Shown here: piece by piece, positions 1 to 11,939 of the stretch
Numbering within the stretch: the first letter of the stretch is position 1
Layout of the letters: each line of letters begins with the position of its first letter
From: Phialophora verrucosa
Taxonomy: Eukaryota; Ascomycota; Eurotiomycetes; Chaetothyriales; Herpotrichiellaceae
Direction of reading: 5' to 3'
DNA length: 64,000 nucleotides
Assembly (NCBI GenBank): GCA_002099365.1
Contig: MSED01000004.1
Coordinates: 1,178,001 to 1,242,000, forward strand
Program-made: the position numbers and the translations under genes
The notes under the pieces: model-generated
Told to the model about the DNA's origin: nothing
Seen by the model: only the letters and a program-made list of their open reading frames with translations
The model's database searches: none

Positions 1-2863
1 GAGTACCGTCCCCGGACTACCAACCCTAGCTCAAACACTTGCCTTGCTGGCACTGATAGGGTCTGGAATGTTAGCTTCAGCCTGGGCCGTCAACCCCTCA
101 TTTGACGGCAAGCTCTCCCAGGCCACGGTGGGCCAATAACTACGAGTACAGAGTACTGGGTCCAGCCAATCCCCGCCACGGGGACATCTTCTCTCCACTC
201 GACGTGGATGCCATGTGGCTTTGGCAGCATTCCTCGAGCTCAGACAACGTCTCATCTCTGCTCCGGACGTTCACACCTCAAATACGTACGATTGCAACTG
301 TCTTGTGACTCTGATTAACCTTCAGGGACAGGTCGTTTACATAAAATGATTGCCGCCTCGGAGGATTCTATCGAAGCTCGAAGCGCAACGACATGACCGC
401 GAGGAAGTTGGGACGTGATAACTCTCAAACTTTGGGTGGTGGATGATCGCGGGTGGTTGGGTGAGGGGACTCGTGGTCCTGGTCCCAGCCTCAAGATAGT
501 GCCAGTGCTGCGCCAAAGCGTCTTGGCCTGGATTGGATGGCTCGTTAACCCAGCCGTGAGGCGGGTTGCCGATGTGGAAGGGCTCTTACAGGCTGGAGTT
601 TCCCGGACTCGGTGGCAATCTGTACTGCGTCTGAATGAATTACGCAATCATGGTTCGACATGATGGCTACTCATCGTGAGTTTGGATGGTTGAGCATAGA
701 TGACAAACGGGTCCTATATCTGTTACCCCGTAGTTTTCTAATTCAGCCGAACTGAGGTGCTATCTAGTACCGCCGACTTAAATACACAGTGTGTGTTTTG
801 GAATCGCTCGGCGTCACATTGCTTATAGACTCTGGTGACGGCGACGTGGTGACGGTTCCTCGCTTCTCAACCCCAGTGGCTGCCGCCCACAGCGTCTACG
901 GCAGCGGACAGTGCGCCGTCGAAGTTGCTCGATCTCCATGATTCGTGTGCACTCCTTGTGGCTTTGCACTACCTGGGTCGTGAGTGCCTGGCTTCAGCCT
1001 CCGATTTGCTTTCGTGTTTGCTTGATGCAGCTGTGGTGGCGCGCCGTCGACCCTGCTACTTCTGTGGCCTTTGTTCTTCTTCTGGAACATGGTACTCCCA
1101 CGAGGTTTTCTTCCTGTTGCTCCGTCTCAAGCCATACAGGGCAGCAAGGGGTATACATTCATTATCTGGTGCTTTTGCATGCTGCCGTCACCCAGGCTCA
1201 GGCGCTCCAGCTTCATGCGTGCCGACAAGGGGATGCTGGTTACGGAGCGGCTGTGGCCCCGTGGTGATCTTTGCCAAAAGCCACGGTGAAAGACATGCTT
1301 CGATCGCCCACAACTATGCACTATTGTTTGGAGCTACGACCAACGCACGCACGTTTGTGTCAACCCATAGCACTCCCTCACTGCGTCCACTACTTGGAAT
1401 GTGCACGCGAAACCCGCGCCCGTCAACGTTGCTCGATTTGCGCGGTGAACACCTATGTAGCAAGAGTCGAGACCATGGTTTTGAGATTCCGTCTAGCTTG
1501 CAGTCCGGCCGTCTCGCCCTCCTGCACAAGGATGGGGGTGTCTTCCCCACAATCCATTTTGCCTCTAGGCGGCGCTGCCAGTGCCAACAAATTTCTGGCT
1601 TCACCTCGGGACTTGTCCCCCGGCGCCCGCCTAGGGGCGTCGGGGGCGTCTCCTCTCTGGCAAGAAATTTCAGTCCCCCCAGCTGTGACCTCAACTGCGG
1701 GCTCTGCAGCTCCATGACCATTCCCGCTCCGCCTCTGCTTTGGTCCTCGTACCTGTCATCATTCCACTTTTTCAATCCTTGTCACTGCGACTCCGTCCTG
1801 TGTGCCGACCCTTGCACAGTCTCCACCGAAGCGCGAACTTTTCTCGTATTCCCTGCTCTGCAATGACTCCACCTGCGTCCAGGTGCGCCCCAGCATTCTC
1901 CCTGATGGAGTACCACGCCGTCAACGATCCTTGCCTCTTAGCGCTCCATGATCCTGGCAAGCGATCGGCAAGGGTCAAGATGGCATGCGTGCGGTCACTC
2001 TGGGCTGGCTCTGTTACGCAGCTATATGCGAACCCACGAGGCCGCCATCCCCATTGACTCGGTCCATCCTAGCCAGGCGCTGCTTTTTGAACCACACAGC
2101 GTGCCCTCCCACATGACTGTTGACGCTGAGACATCCTTCCACGGCCCTCCGTGAATCTCATCTGATCTTACATACACTGCTCTCCGACAAGAATCATTTA
2201 GATACCATCGACCCCTCGTCCGCGCTTACATCGCACGCGCCACGCTTACACTGAAGTGTGCTTTTAGTTATTCTCCACTTCCATCTACTTGATCCTGCCA
2301 TAGGTAATATTCTGGGGCAGACAGAAAGGGAAACGTTGCACCGTCTACGCTACACGCCCGCCAGCAACATTACAACGGAACCGCCTCACGACTGGGTTCG
2401 ATTCTTCCGGCGGTTCACTGGAGAACGTGTGATAACACTGGTGGACTAACTTCGACTTGAGGTCTGCCGGACCGCGGGTCTATATGTCAGTTTCAGCGAA
2501 CGTTACATGACAGAGAAATCAGGGTGACCCTGTATCTCAAGTCAAGAGTTCAATACACTCCGACCTTTCGACTGCTGTGTAACACTTACGGCCTTGAAGC
2601 GTTCCTCATGCGATGCAGCCGAACCCGAAACTTCATTTGCGCCGACTTTTGAAGAACTACGATATTGAGGCGGGCTGCCACAAGCAACTGTTCGCCGCAC
2701 AACAATAACTGCTGCGCAGCCAAGTGTCCTTGCAAACGGCCAATTTCGACCTCGAGATCTCACCCCAATCCCAGGATCACGTTCTTCCAGATTCTACCGA
2801 GGAGAGAGCCGCTTGGTCTCGCCTCACCGAAAAGCCGTCTCGGAAGCAGTGGGAAGTGGGCCA
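1..2863. other. Long non-coding stretch upstream of the Zn2Cys6 regulator
   Basis: No convincing gene was found here. A 313-codon open frame at 925-1866 (+) begins at TTG, and its first in-frame ATG comes only near its 3' end. Its translation is rich in Cys, Ser and Leu and shows no domain. The stretch from about 900 to 2500 is pyrimidine-rich on the + strand. The most economical reading is promoter plus a long 5' leader of the transcription factor that follows. The frame used by that factor is open back to 2669, so a small upstream coding exon ending before about 2670 cannot be excluded. Confidence 0.45.
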
Positions 2864-5530
2864 ATGGCAACAGGTGTCGTGCTGCCTCTAGAAACCCGAA
2901 TCAACGCGTGGCACGATACCGAGCACAAACCACGCCTTTGTCCAACCTTGAACGAACCTTCACGCCTACTTTCTGGCTCAATGGCTCGGCCGCCACCAGG
3001 CGCCGAGCCAACGGAGGATGCACTCTCACGCAGACAGAGTTTACCACCTCTCAGTCAATTTCTGTCCGATGCTGGACATCCCGACATATTTTCACAAACC
3101 AGGCCTCAACAGTTTCGAGCGGAACCCTCGCAGCCCAGTCGTGCCTCCCCAAGCAACTATGACGCGCCGAACAACCCCTTTAGGCCTTCTGACAGACATC
3201 AGGGACCATCTACTGACCCGCTGCCGCAACCGCGGACCGGCCAGCCCGAGCTGCACAGCGGACATAACTGGTCCTATCCGAGCACGAGTCCACTAGGAAC
3301 TCGGTCAGCTGGGCCTGGAACCATGACAACGACTCTACAGACCGACCGCACAACTCTGCCTGTGGTCGTACGGGAAGAAATAGTCCCCGGCAGAGGCATC
3401 TGCTACGTCTATGACGACGGTACGAGAACACAAAAGTCCAGCAGTATCGATGCCTTCAACCCAAAATGGGGCACGACTAAAGCCGGCAAACCGAGAAAAC
3501 GCCTTGGGCAAGCATGCAATACCTGTCGCGAGAAGAAAATTAAGTGTGATCCCAGTACCCCCAAGTGCATACAGTGCCAGAAATTTAGCCGTGAATGTAA
3601 ATTCGATGCAACGTACACCACCCTCCCCTCTCCTCCATATGAACGAAGCTGACTTGTCTTCAGGCCACGGCTCTCTAGACCGCCCGACCTCCTATCGTCA
3701 ATGCCCACATCCTCGTCCCTGACGGGCAACGCCCATTTCCAACACGAGTACGCTTCTCGTCGAGGTTCGACGGCTTCCACAGACGTTGTACTTCAGGAGC
3801 ACCCATTCTCTGGAGCGGTACCGAGGTCGTCAATGCCGATCGGAAGCTTGCTGTCGCCGTCTTCAGGCGGCCATGACGATCGTGACGAGAGCCCGGACAG
3901 TCGACCACCGGCGAAGAAGCTTCGTACCTCGTTGTCCCCTCATCCTGCATCAGACGGTTGGGCCCCAGAGAGTATAGGGTCTGAATCTTGGAGCGGCTCC
4001 ATCGAATCGCCATCGACTATCTCCAAGTTCTGCTGGATAGCTGATCCGTATGGGGTTGACGGCGAGGTGACCCTTCATTACGTGAACAAATATTTTAAGC
4101 ACGTCGACAGTGCCACAACTTGTATCCTCCCAAGGAAAGCGTTTCTGCGATGGGTTAGGGAGTGCACGACAAAGTCGCCGATCGAACGGATGCTGCTCTA
4201 CGCGGTGCTGGCCATGGGGACTGTCTTCTCTCAGCATCCCGAATCGAGACTTCACCAGGACGTGTTCATCGACATTGTGAACAACGCCGTGCTGGACACT
4301 GGAAACACTCTCACCCTGCAGCTGGTGCAAACCAAGCTGATATTGGGACTCTTCGCTTTCTCTCAAGGCCAGAATAACCGAGCATGGGACTTCTGCAGTT
4401 CGGCGCTGCGTACGGCTTTGAGCCTTAAGTTCCACACCGAGGAAGGTGTCGGTCTTGTCGGCGCCGAGAATGGTTTCGACTTTGGCTTGGACCATGCCAC
4501 GCTGAAGGAATGTCGGCGTCGGGCGTTCTGGGCGGCATATATCATGGACTGTTTCAACGCGTGCTGCTCTATGCCTATCGCCTCGGTCGGCCGTGCCGAA
4601 TGTCATCTACGCCTACCATGTTCACAGCCAGCCTATCAAAAGGGTGAGATCCCAGTGACTCCTTTTACTCTCTTCAGCGACCCAGACGGCCAATGTGTGC
4701 GCCCCGAGGAGATCGCCGGAGTCGGGGTGCTTGGGTATCTCGTAGAGATTGCCACCATCTTCAAAGAGGTGATGCGTAGGTTCTCCAAGAGCAAAGCGCA
4801 AGGGTTGGAGGCAGATCGGCTGCACGTGGAGGCGTTTCAAGAGGATGCATTGCGCCGGCTAGATACATGGGATCGCTTGATGAAGAGGCATTTGCGTCCG
4901 GTCCGAGATGGCAGAGAGCCTGTCAATGGCTTACACATCCTCCACCACTACACTGCCATGATCCTGCGCCGTCATATGCGGTACGCAGGAGCGAGCAAAG
5001 AACAGATTGTCGACAACGTGCGGGGCGCGTATGGACATGCTCGACAGATGATGGTAATGGTGCAGGAATTGAGCAACCACGAAGAGAAGGAGACTCCGTC
5101 GTCCCGGTTCGCGACGCTGAGCCCGTTCAGTGGCTATGCAATCACAGCAGCATTAGACGTCATCACCGCCGCCGGCACCATGACGGACCTGATGGATCCG
5201 AAGAGCCGAATCATGTCCTTGCTCTCGAGCGGCATCGAGGCTCTGGAGGGCCTGGCGGACTTCTGGGAGAGCGCCCGTCGACAGCGCGAAATGATCAAGC
5301 AGCGATTCGGTATTCTCTTGGACGCGACGAACAAGGCTTGCACCTTCAATAGGGCGTTCTACTTCGGGAAGTCCATGCAAAGCCCTTTTGACTTGGATCA
5401 AGACATCGTTTACGGCCTTTCACGCCCAGCATATCTTGAGGCATTGGGATGGGATGATAGAATTCATCGCGACGAGGACTTCCACCGACTTGACCGGACG
5501 GCGGAGAACATGACCAGCGAGGGTTCATGA
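2864..5530 (+). CDS. Zn2Cys6 transcription factor with fungal-specific middle domain
   Basis: Two exons, 2864-3612 and 3664-5530. The 51-nt intron starts GTACAC, has CTGAC before TTGTCTTCAG, and keeps the frame; without it the frame hits TGA at 3650-3652. The product is 871 aa. A binuclear zinc cluster begins near residue 218 with the pattern Cx2Cx6Cx6Cx2Cx6C (CNTCREKKIKC... KCIQC...EC), preceded by the basic stretch GKPRKRLGQ. The second half has the fungal_trans regulatory domain (around residues 370-700, with FAFSQGQNNRAW and ALSLKFH). The N-terminus is Pro/Ser/Gln-rich and disordered. By family it is a nuclear DNA-binding regulator; its target genes are unknown. The start at 2864 is the first in-frame ATG, but the frame is open upstream to 2669, so a further 5' exon is possible. 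I do not assign a named orthologue. Confidence 0.9.
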
Positions 5531-6740
5531 CGGCCGCAAATATCTATGGGTAACGAAAACGAACACACACGAGGTTTACGAAAGAACAAGCGCAGGCCCA
5601 GACCCAGGGAGAGAGTAATGACCATTGTACAGGAAGGGCAGAGGACCACAGAAACACTTGTTTTGCAGGGGAGGCTTTCACTCTTATTAAATACCCACTG
5701 GCTCCTTTTGACGGTCAACAGTACAAAAGCTGGCGGCATCGGGCTCAACACAAGAGTCCTGTCAAGTTATGGGTGGGCCTGTCAATCTAATCTCGCACGG
5801 GCGGACACTAATCTCATATCCCTCATCTCTGCTGTTTAGCTCTTGGAGAAGCAGGCGTTTAGAATTTCAACAGGGTTAAGCAGTTTAAGATCCCAGGGTC
5901 CGATCCTGGACAGCATGGAGTGAAATTTCAGCCTCGACGTTTCGGGTTTCTCGAGGTGTCCAACGCCAAGCAATGCGGGGAAAGAGTCACTGGTGTCATC
6001 AGCCACACTTCAGTAGCAATCAGCCACACAGCCACTATTGCGGCTCAATAATCACGTGTTGCACGTGATCGTATTCGGCAGAGGAAAAGTCCCGCTCAAA
6101 GTCACCCGAGCATTTGCCGGGGCTTCATGCGTTCTCACAAACTTAAACCTCGCCCGTCCTTCTCTTCGTACAGTGTGTATTGCTCTATTGCGGAGCTTGC
6201 TGGCTGCCGTGCGCTGCGGAGCGATGCGGCCCAGCCGTCATGCAAAGTTCGTCCCAGCAGAGCAAATGGCCGGCTTAACGACGTGCCTCGCTTGGGTGGA
6301 TCGACCGGTGTGCTGGCCATGAGGGAGAAGTTCTGTCATGGCTTGTTTTACCTTAGCTTGCCGGGCAGTAGAGCCGCATCGCGCAGACTTCGACGCAAAA
6401 GAACAGCCGAACTCGAGCAAGATGTGGGGTCTTGCTGCTGCAAGCACGAAGGAACTCGTACAGCTTGCCGCGTGCTCCAAGCTGCGGCCGTTGCACATGG
6501 TCACGATGCACTGCAGCCTGCCGAGTTGAGCAACGCGTGAAGGAGCTGAAGGAGTCTAGATGCAGCAGCTCCTCCCAACCAGGACGACTTGTCGGTGTTT
6601 GCTGCCTGCGCCTTAGTCCTTAGAGCCGCATGTGGAGGCACGTTGCAAGCATAAGATGCCAAGGGGTGCCTGCGATGTGGCCTACCCTGGTATTATATCA
6701 GGTCTGGTGTCGCACCTATCCTTCCGCCGTTGCATCAGAG
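5531..6740. other. Intergenic region between regulator and AAA ATPase
   Basis: This holds the 3' region of the transcription factor and the promoter of the BCS1-like gene. Open frames at 6038-6540 are short, overlap on both strands and have no family features. A partial tRNA-like fold at about 5829-5917 was considered and rejected. No other structure seen. Confidence 0.5.
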
Positions 6741-9446
6741 ATGTCTTCTCTCCGTGATTTCGCTCAGAACCATATGGCTCTTGCCAATCACTCTCACTTC
6801 AATGCCTCCTCGGGCCCTCTCTACTTGCCGCTCACAGTTCTCGAAGCCGTCTTACCAGGCACGTCTTTGCTCGCCAGCTTTCTCCAGGGATTTGGGGTCG
6901 ATACTCCTTTGTTGGTCTCTTGGATAGCCGTCATTACCGCTGCATGGGCAACCTTACGGTATGGCCTGACGACCTTTATCGACACTCTCGTGAAGGCATT
7001 CTCCTCCTGCGTTGTTGTGGAAGAATACGACCCTATCTACGGCCATGTTCTAAGCTGGGCCAGCGCTCAAAAGAACCTGCAGAACATACGATCGCTTCGG
7101 ACACAAACTGCAGGGCAATACTATGATGCGTTTGCCGATGGCTATGACGAGGACGACAACCATCAGATGCAGCTTCGAGAGAGCATGTCAGAGGACACGA
7201 TCTTCAACTTCAACAGTTGGTCTGCCCGTGCGCCGCCGCAATATCGACCCCACTCCTCCTCGGGTTGGTTCCTGCACGACTACCACTTATTCCGGGTCTG
7301 CAGGAACCGGGATCGTATTGCCAGTGACATAGGTATCGTATATGAGAAAGAACGACTGGATATTTTGGTTCTCTGGCTCTCTCCACAACCAATCAAGAAG
7401 TTGATCGAAGAGGCGCGAGAATTTGTTCTTGCTCGTCGGACGTCCACGACCACTATCAAGCGCCCTACACCAAAATCACAGGGGAATTCTCGCCACCAAG
7501 CCTGGACGACCATGGCAAGCCGACCTAGTAGATCGATGGCTACAGTTGTGCTGGACAACTATCAGAAGGCCCACATTCTGAAAGATTTCAACGAATTTCT
7601 CCATCCGCGGACTGCCCGGTGGTATAGCAATCGAGGCATACCCTATAGGCGAGGTTATCTATTCCATGGGTATGTGATCTTGTGTGTACTGACCGCATTT
7701 AAGACGTGCTGAGTATAACGCAGCCCTCCGGGGACCGGCAAGACATCGCTATCGTTTGCACTGGCAGGGGTGTTCGGGCTTGACATCTATTCATTTGCGC
7801 TGTCCGAAGCGACGCTCACAGAAGAAGACCTAGTCTTGCTATTCAATAGCCTACCTAAACGATGCATCCTACTCCTCGAGGATGTTGATACAGCTGGCCT
7901 GAGCCGGGCGCCTGGGTCCACGCGCCCCGGCAAGCACGCGTCCAAGACTCGGTCCTCAGGTGGCAAAGACGAACAAAGGAAGCGAGGACCCCCCTTGCAT
8001 GATGGTGATGATGAAGAGGAGGAGGAAGAGGAAATCAAGGCTTCCGTTGCGGCCACAAGTCCAGCAGCGAACCTCCCTAATGCAGTCCCAAAGGAGCCAA
8101 CCTTCAAGAACACAGTCACACTTTCAGGCTTGTTGAATGCTATAGACGGCGTCGCGTCTCAAGAGGGCAGGGTGCTTATCATGGTAAGCCCTTGACCCTT
8201 TCTATCCGGTGTTTCTCTGAGACACCCCCGAAATGCTGTTCGGCCGCAGAAGATACGTGCTAACAGATGTGGACAGACCACAAATCACCCACAGAGGCTG
8301 GACCCGGCTCTCACTCGGCCAGGCCGAGTAGACCTCACAATCAAGTTCGACCTGGCGAATCAACAACAAATCAAGGACCTTTTCTTGCGCATGTACTGTG
8401 CCGATACTCTTGAGATGACAAGGCAGCCGACCAAGATCAGTCACATATTACCGAACAAAGGCGGGTCAGGAGATCAGACTAACCTAGCACCCAGTATTGG
8501 CACTGATGGTGGCAACGAGCATCATATGCACCACGACAAGGTCGTTGGCTCTGCTCCCCCATCCATATCCCAGCTTGCAGAAGACTTCGCAAATGCCCTT
8601 CCCGATCGCACTTTTTCACCTGCAGAGATACAGGGCTTCCTCCTCGTGCGAAAGAACGACCCTGCACAGGCGCTGGTGGATGTCGCTGCGTGGGGACACG
8701 AGCAATTGCGGAAGAAAAGTAGGCAGACACCTGAGGGCAAACATGATTGGACCACCCAACCGAACGGGTTGAAGGCCACAGTGAAAAGCAGACATTCGTC
8801 CTCTGCGGGTAAACCCAGCGATGCTCCTGTGAAAACTACTGAGAGGCCGGCTCTGACTCACGTCAACGGCTCCTCAGCGAGATTCGCTGACCGGCATTCA
8901 AGAACCATGAGCCGGCAGGCTGATGCCACTAAACTGCAGGGCTCAGCCGGTCTAGACAACGGCAGGCGTGCACTGCCTTCGGCTGAACAGCTAGGCAAGG
9001 CAACGGTAAATCCTTCTCCAGATGATGCTCCAGAACTGGGTGCTCCGCCACCACCGAACAACCCCCCCAACGGCGTGACAACCATTTGTGAGTTCGCAGA
9101 GGGCCGCCCACTGAAGAATATTACCGGGACAGAGGTAGATAAAGTCGAAGCCAAGGATCAGACTTTTGACCCTAAGCAAGATACACCAGTCCCTCTGAGC
9201 CTAGAAAACGAAATGGGCGATTCCACCGCCGACGACGATGACGACAACGACAACAACGAGCATCTGTCTGACGATGGACGCACGCACAGCGACGGCAGTG
9301 ACGAGGACGAGGACGATGATGACAACGGTGATGATGAAGACTACAACCACAACGAGGACGGGTCGATCACCCACGTATGGTACACTCCCCACAGAGGTGG
9401 AAGCAGCGGCCCACGCAGCATCTTTGGCTCACTTCACAGAATGTGA
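6741..9446 (+). CDS. BCS1-like AAA ATPase
   Basis: Three exons: 6741-7669, 7724-8183 and 8277-9446, 852 aa. Introns are 54 nt (GTATGT) and 93 nt (GTAAGC, with GCTAAC branch site). The N-terminus has a hydrophobic segment (residues about 45-70) followed by the BCS1 N-terminal domain. Splicing restores Walker A (GPPGTGKTS, residues 310-318). Walker B is ILLLEDVD near 362, and the second intron rejoins sensor/arginine-finger sequence TTNHPQRLDPALTRPGRVD. The family drives ATP-dependent chaperoning; true Bcs1 translocates the Rieske protein across the mitochondrial inner membrane. This copy is about twice the usual Bcs1 length. It has an acidic poly-Glu insertion (about 400-430) inside the ATPase and a roughly 300-residue C-terminal tail ending in a long Asp/Glu/Asn tract. 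It is therefore more likely a paralogue of uncertain substrate than the housekeeping Bcs1. A more upstream in-frame ATG at 6630 exists but adds sequence unlike the family. Confidence 0.88.
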
Positions 9447-10548
9447 TGTTATTGTCTGGTCGACCAGCCATGGTCGCTCATCCATCCACCTATCTGCGCG
9501 AGGGAAGCACACATACATACGACCGGACACACACGCATACATACACACGTACATACAGAGCAGGAGAGGGGCAGGGCAGGAGAGTGCAGGAGGCCGATCT
9601 AGCTAACTAATTAACTGATCAAATAACTAACCAACTACTAGTCGGCTAGCAGCGACCAGGAACGTGGAAGAGGACAGACACAAAACGAAGAGCGACGAGC
9701 GACGAGCGTGAAGGAGGGAGGCACCCAAAGGTTTACAACCTACATGGAATGAAATACTTCCTTTCGGCGAAAGCGAGAAATACGAAAGCAAGAAGCAAAG
9801 GAATAAGAAACAAGATACCTGGATGATTTGAATCAATCAAGCATAAGTCCAATAATAAGTTGGGTAACAGTATGAGTACGTGTTTTTATCGAATGAAGGA
9901 GCCGCCGTCAACAGGCCGATGGATGTACCGTACTGTGTGTAAAGTTGCGTGACTCGCTACAAATCATCAAGTGCTGTACCAGGATTGGCGGAGACCATGA
10001 CAGAGGAGAGCATTAGGGAAAGGGGGTTGGCCTACCTACTGTGTAATGGGAAGGCAATACCCCAAACAGGAGAGGGCGAGAGGGCGAGAGGGAGATTGTA
10101 TACATTGCATTTGTTCTGCATTGGTTTGCATTCTCAGCATCACTTGCTGAGTTACTATCTGACAAGTAGATGGGGCGCGAGGCGTCAAATACGGACAGAG
10201 GGCTGACAACTGAGACCCTTCCGTCCTTGCATTGATCAAGGCATCTGCCTACATAGCCTGGTCTCAAGAAAAAGGAAAAAACGCCGCCGAAGAACATGAC
10301 AATCCGCCGTTGAACCCAGACAAGTACAACCAGAAAACAGAAAACAGAAAACAGATCGACTGACTAATCCCACAGGGAAGTCACTCCTAGGTCTTGGAAC
10401 CTTGGGTCAACTGCTTGCAGTATCATGACAATTCATTAGGGCTTGGCCTTTCCGTCTTGAGAGTGTAGATGTTATGTTTCGTCAAAGTTGTAACCCACAC
10501 TCCCGGCCGGGACCATATGGATTGCGGACGGATTAAGCCGCAAGACGA
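9447..10548. other. Intergenic region between convergent genes
   Basis: 3' flanks of the BCS1-like gene (+) and of the KEN/D-box gene (-). A CA/TACA-rich low-complexity stretch lies at about 9505-9560 (acatacatac-type runs). A short aaaacag repeat lies at about 10333-10354. No gene recognised. Confidence 0.5.
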
Positions 10549-11939
10549 TCATAGTTCTTGCAGGGTAAACGCGGTCTCCTCTCCGACAACTGAGCAGGGA
10601 CTCCCAGGAAGGTCGATCCTCTCGTTCTCATCCTTTGCGCTTTCACTCTCCCAGATCTCGATCTCGACGTCGCCGTCAGCATCAGCCCGTAGGTGGATAT
10701 CGGAAAAAGTGGAAGGATGACCCGACTCGTCACCCTTGCCAACAATACCATCAGGGCTGAAGTCTGGTGTGGCAGCGCTGAGGATCTCAGCAAGGCTGGG
10801 TCCGTCTAGGCGTTCGATGGCCTTTGAAGTGGATAACGATGAAGACGTCTCGGTGGGATCCTGGAACGTAAAATTGTGATGCTGTGTTGAGTCGTCGCCT
10901 TCGACGTCGGTTTCAGCTTCCTCATCATCGTGTACAAGGACAACGCTGGTTGCATCAAGCCCTTCAGGGTAAAATTTCGCGGGATTGAGGTCTCCAAGGG
11001 GGGTTCTAGCTTCATCTTCTTCGTTCATCTTGACCTCCTTCTCCGCGACGGCAGCGGCAGCGGCCCTTGACCGGGTCACGGGTGCCGACGGTAACTCGTC
11101 GGGGTCAATGTTTTCCTTGCCCCTGTCCGCCAATGAAGAGTTCTTGTGCAGGGTTTTGCTTTCATCGTCACTGATATCGAGTCCAGTCGCACTCTGGGTC
11201 ATTGCCCACTCGTTCATGCGGTAGTCTTGCGTCTCCTCCGACTCTTCGTGGATGTCGAAGAACCAGGACTTCGGCTTGGAGGTTTCAATCGTGGCATTTC
11301 GGGCTTTGCGGGAGGAGGGACGAGCCTTCTTGGTGCCCTTCAACGCTGCAGATAAGGACAACGCCGGTGACTGTATGGACGCAAACGCAGGTGGGTTGAA
11401 TCGTTTGCGGGGTTCTAGAAGGCCGGACCTTCGCATACGGGTGGGAGATCGGCCTGCGGCAGGGGCAGAGGCAGGTGCAGTAGAGGGTTTGACGTACGTG
11501 TTCAGACGTGGAGTCGACATAACAGTTGTACTCGGACGAGGTTTGCTTGACTGGAAAGCAGTGGCCGTCACATTCAAGGAATAACGGTGTGATTTGGAAA
11601 GGGAGACATCGTCCTCGAAGGCTGATTTCTTGCGCTTGCCCAGAGACTCCAGAATACTAGGATCGATGTTCTCGCCGTCGGAACCTCCTTCAGCTTCGGG
11701 AGAGGGAGCTCTTCGCTTCAACGAGGTCGGTGCCGAATTGGGCGTGATAGCTGAAGGACAAGGATTAGCCAACGTCTCTGGGTGGCCCGTACAGCCGCGC
11801 CACAGCCCAGCTTCGAAGCAAGAGAAGAACACGTACCATTATGGCGGTTCTTCAGGCTCTGCAGGCTCCGAAGCTTCGAGTCAGTCAGGATGCCAAAAGG
11901 TTGGCGAGCTGGAGTGGACAACGGAGCAAGCGTGGCCAT
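10549..11939 (-). CDS. Unnamed protein with KEN box and D-box degrons
   Basis: Two exons on the minus strand: 11837-11939 and 10549-11750, 434 aa. The 86-nt intron starts GTACGT and ends TCCTTCAG; joining gives NRHN-AITPNS in frame. No enzyme domain is visible. The protein is polar, Ser/Pro-rich and largely disordered, with basic patches (KRRAP, KRKKS, RKARN) and acidic C-terminal regions. Two ENIDP motifs occur: GENIDP near residue 60 and RGKENIDPDE with a KEN box at 246-248. About 35 residues later comes RTPLGDLN (283-290), very close to the RxxLGDxxN destruction box of cyclin B and securins. This combination suggests a cell-cycle-regulated APC/C substrate, probably nuclear, but that is inference. 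KSWFFDIHEE and YRMNEWAM (about 195-218) look like a conserved core. Exact family not recognised. Confidence 0.78.

Noticed and set aside
925..1866. 313-codon open frame on the + strand
   Set aside because: It starts at TTG and has no in-frame ATG until near its 3' end. Its Cys/Ser/Leu-rich translation matches pyrimidine-rich DNA and no domain.
5829..5917. tRNA-Ser-like fold
   Set aside because: There is a 6/7 acceptor pairing, a GG in the D-loop and a 5-bp stem CCAGG/CCTGG around GTCCGAT. However, the anticodon stem around TTTAGAATT does not pair and the B-box is atypical. At best a degenerate remnant.
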